Below, piece after piece: positions 5,873 to 5,908 of a stretch of 5,908 bases of DNA. The notes under the pieces were generated by a model that ran no database searches, was not told the origin of the DNA, and saw only the letters and a program-made list of their open reading frames with translations. Both the position numbers and the translations under genes were made by a program. The stretch lies in contig CAAGJD010000160.1 in the NCBI GenBank assembly GCA_900770055.1, positions 1-5,908 of the forward strand, read 5' to 3'. This stretch comes from Acholeplasmatales bacterium. GTDB taxonomy: Bacteria > Bacillota_I > Bacilli_A > Acholeplasmatales > Anaeroplasmataceae. The stretch's first letter is position 1. The number at the start of each line of letters is the position of its first letter.

Positions 5873-5898
5873 TTATATCATCACACTGGATGTTATAA
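5873..5898. repeat. Imperfect palindrome overlapping the right-edge promoter
   Basis: The arms TTATATCATC (5873-5882) and GATGTTATAA (5889-5898) are inverted repeats matching at 9 of 10 positions, with a 6-nt spacer ACACTG. The right arm overlaps the TATAAT at 5894-5899, the position expected of a repressor operator. Confidence 0.4.
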
Positions 5899-5899
5899 T
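5891..5899 (+). promoter_or_regulatory. Extended -10 promoter pointing out of the right edge
   Basis: TGTTATAAT is a perfect extended -10 element (TGnTATAAT). The -35 position 17 nt upstream reads TTTTAT, a weak match. It would begin transcription near 5906 and drive a gene beyond the window, divergent from trpS. Confidence 0.45.
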
Positions 5900-5908
5900 T
5901 TAAATGGC

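Noticed and set aside
1..5908. CRISPR array, insertion sequence, tRNA or rRNA gene, prophage or attachment site.
   Set aside because: No regularly spaced direct repeats, transposase motifs or terminal repeats, and no cloverleaf or rRNA-like stretch are visible; almost all of the DNA is explained by six housekeeping or regulatory genes.

Overview
The window is an AT-rich, densely coding bacterial segment carrying five genes on the + strand and one convergent gene on the - strand. Gene content and order (RNase Y, YmdB phosphodiesterase, SpoVS, MiaB, YmcA-like protein) match the Bacillus subtilis rny-ymdB-spoVS-(tdh-kbl)-miaB-ymcA neighbourhood, so the source is most likely a low-GC Firmicute of the Bacilli, including the Erysipelotrichia and the Tenericutes-like gut lineages. 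The exact genus cannot be fixed from the sequence. Tryptophan is encoded by TGG in rny, miaB and trpS, no gene reads through TGA, and all six genes stop with TAA. This indicates the standard bacterial code and argues against Mycoplasma/Spiroplasma.

Layout. Positions 1-170 are AT-rich intergenic DNA ending in a near-consensus promoter. rny (208-1794) follows and ends in a strong intrinsic terminator. ymdB (1851-2606) and spoVS (2649-2909) come next; the spoVS ribosome binding site lies in the 3' arm of a hairpin that also looks like a terminator. A second intrinsic terminator follows spoVS, and its T-run is shared with the -35 of a new promoter for miaB (2983-4416). miaB overlaps a small ymcA/ricA-like gene (4409-4741). 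A bidirectional terminator separates this block from trpS (4783-5781, - strand). The last ~125 bases hold the trpS upstream region, two inverted repeats and a probable promoter leading out of the right edge.

How the genes fit together. RNase Y is the membrane-anchored endonuclease that starts mRNA decay in many Firmicutes. YmcA (RicA) is, in B. subtilis, one of three subunits of the Y-complex that directs RNase Y to particular mRNA maturation cuts. YmdB is a metallophosphoesterase acting on cyclic nucleotides, and SpoVS is a small Alba-like, probably nucleic-acid-binding protein. MiaB thiomethylates A37 of tRNAs that read UNN codons, which includes the tRNA charged by TrpS. The window is therefore mainly an RNA-metabolism island. 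I see no wholly unknown system. The least ordinary points are the hairpin occluding the spoVS ribosome binding site, the cysteine-free YmcA, the division of the island into three terminator-bounded units, and the dyads at the right edge.
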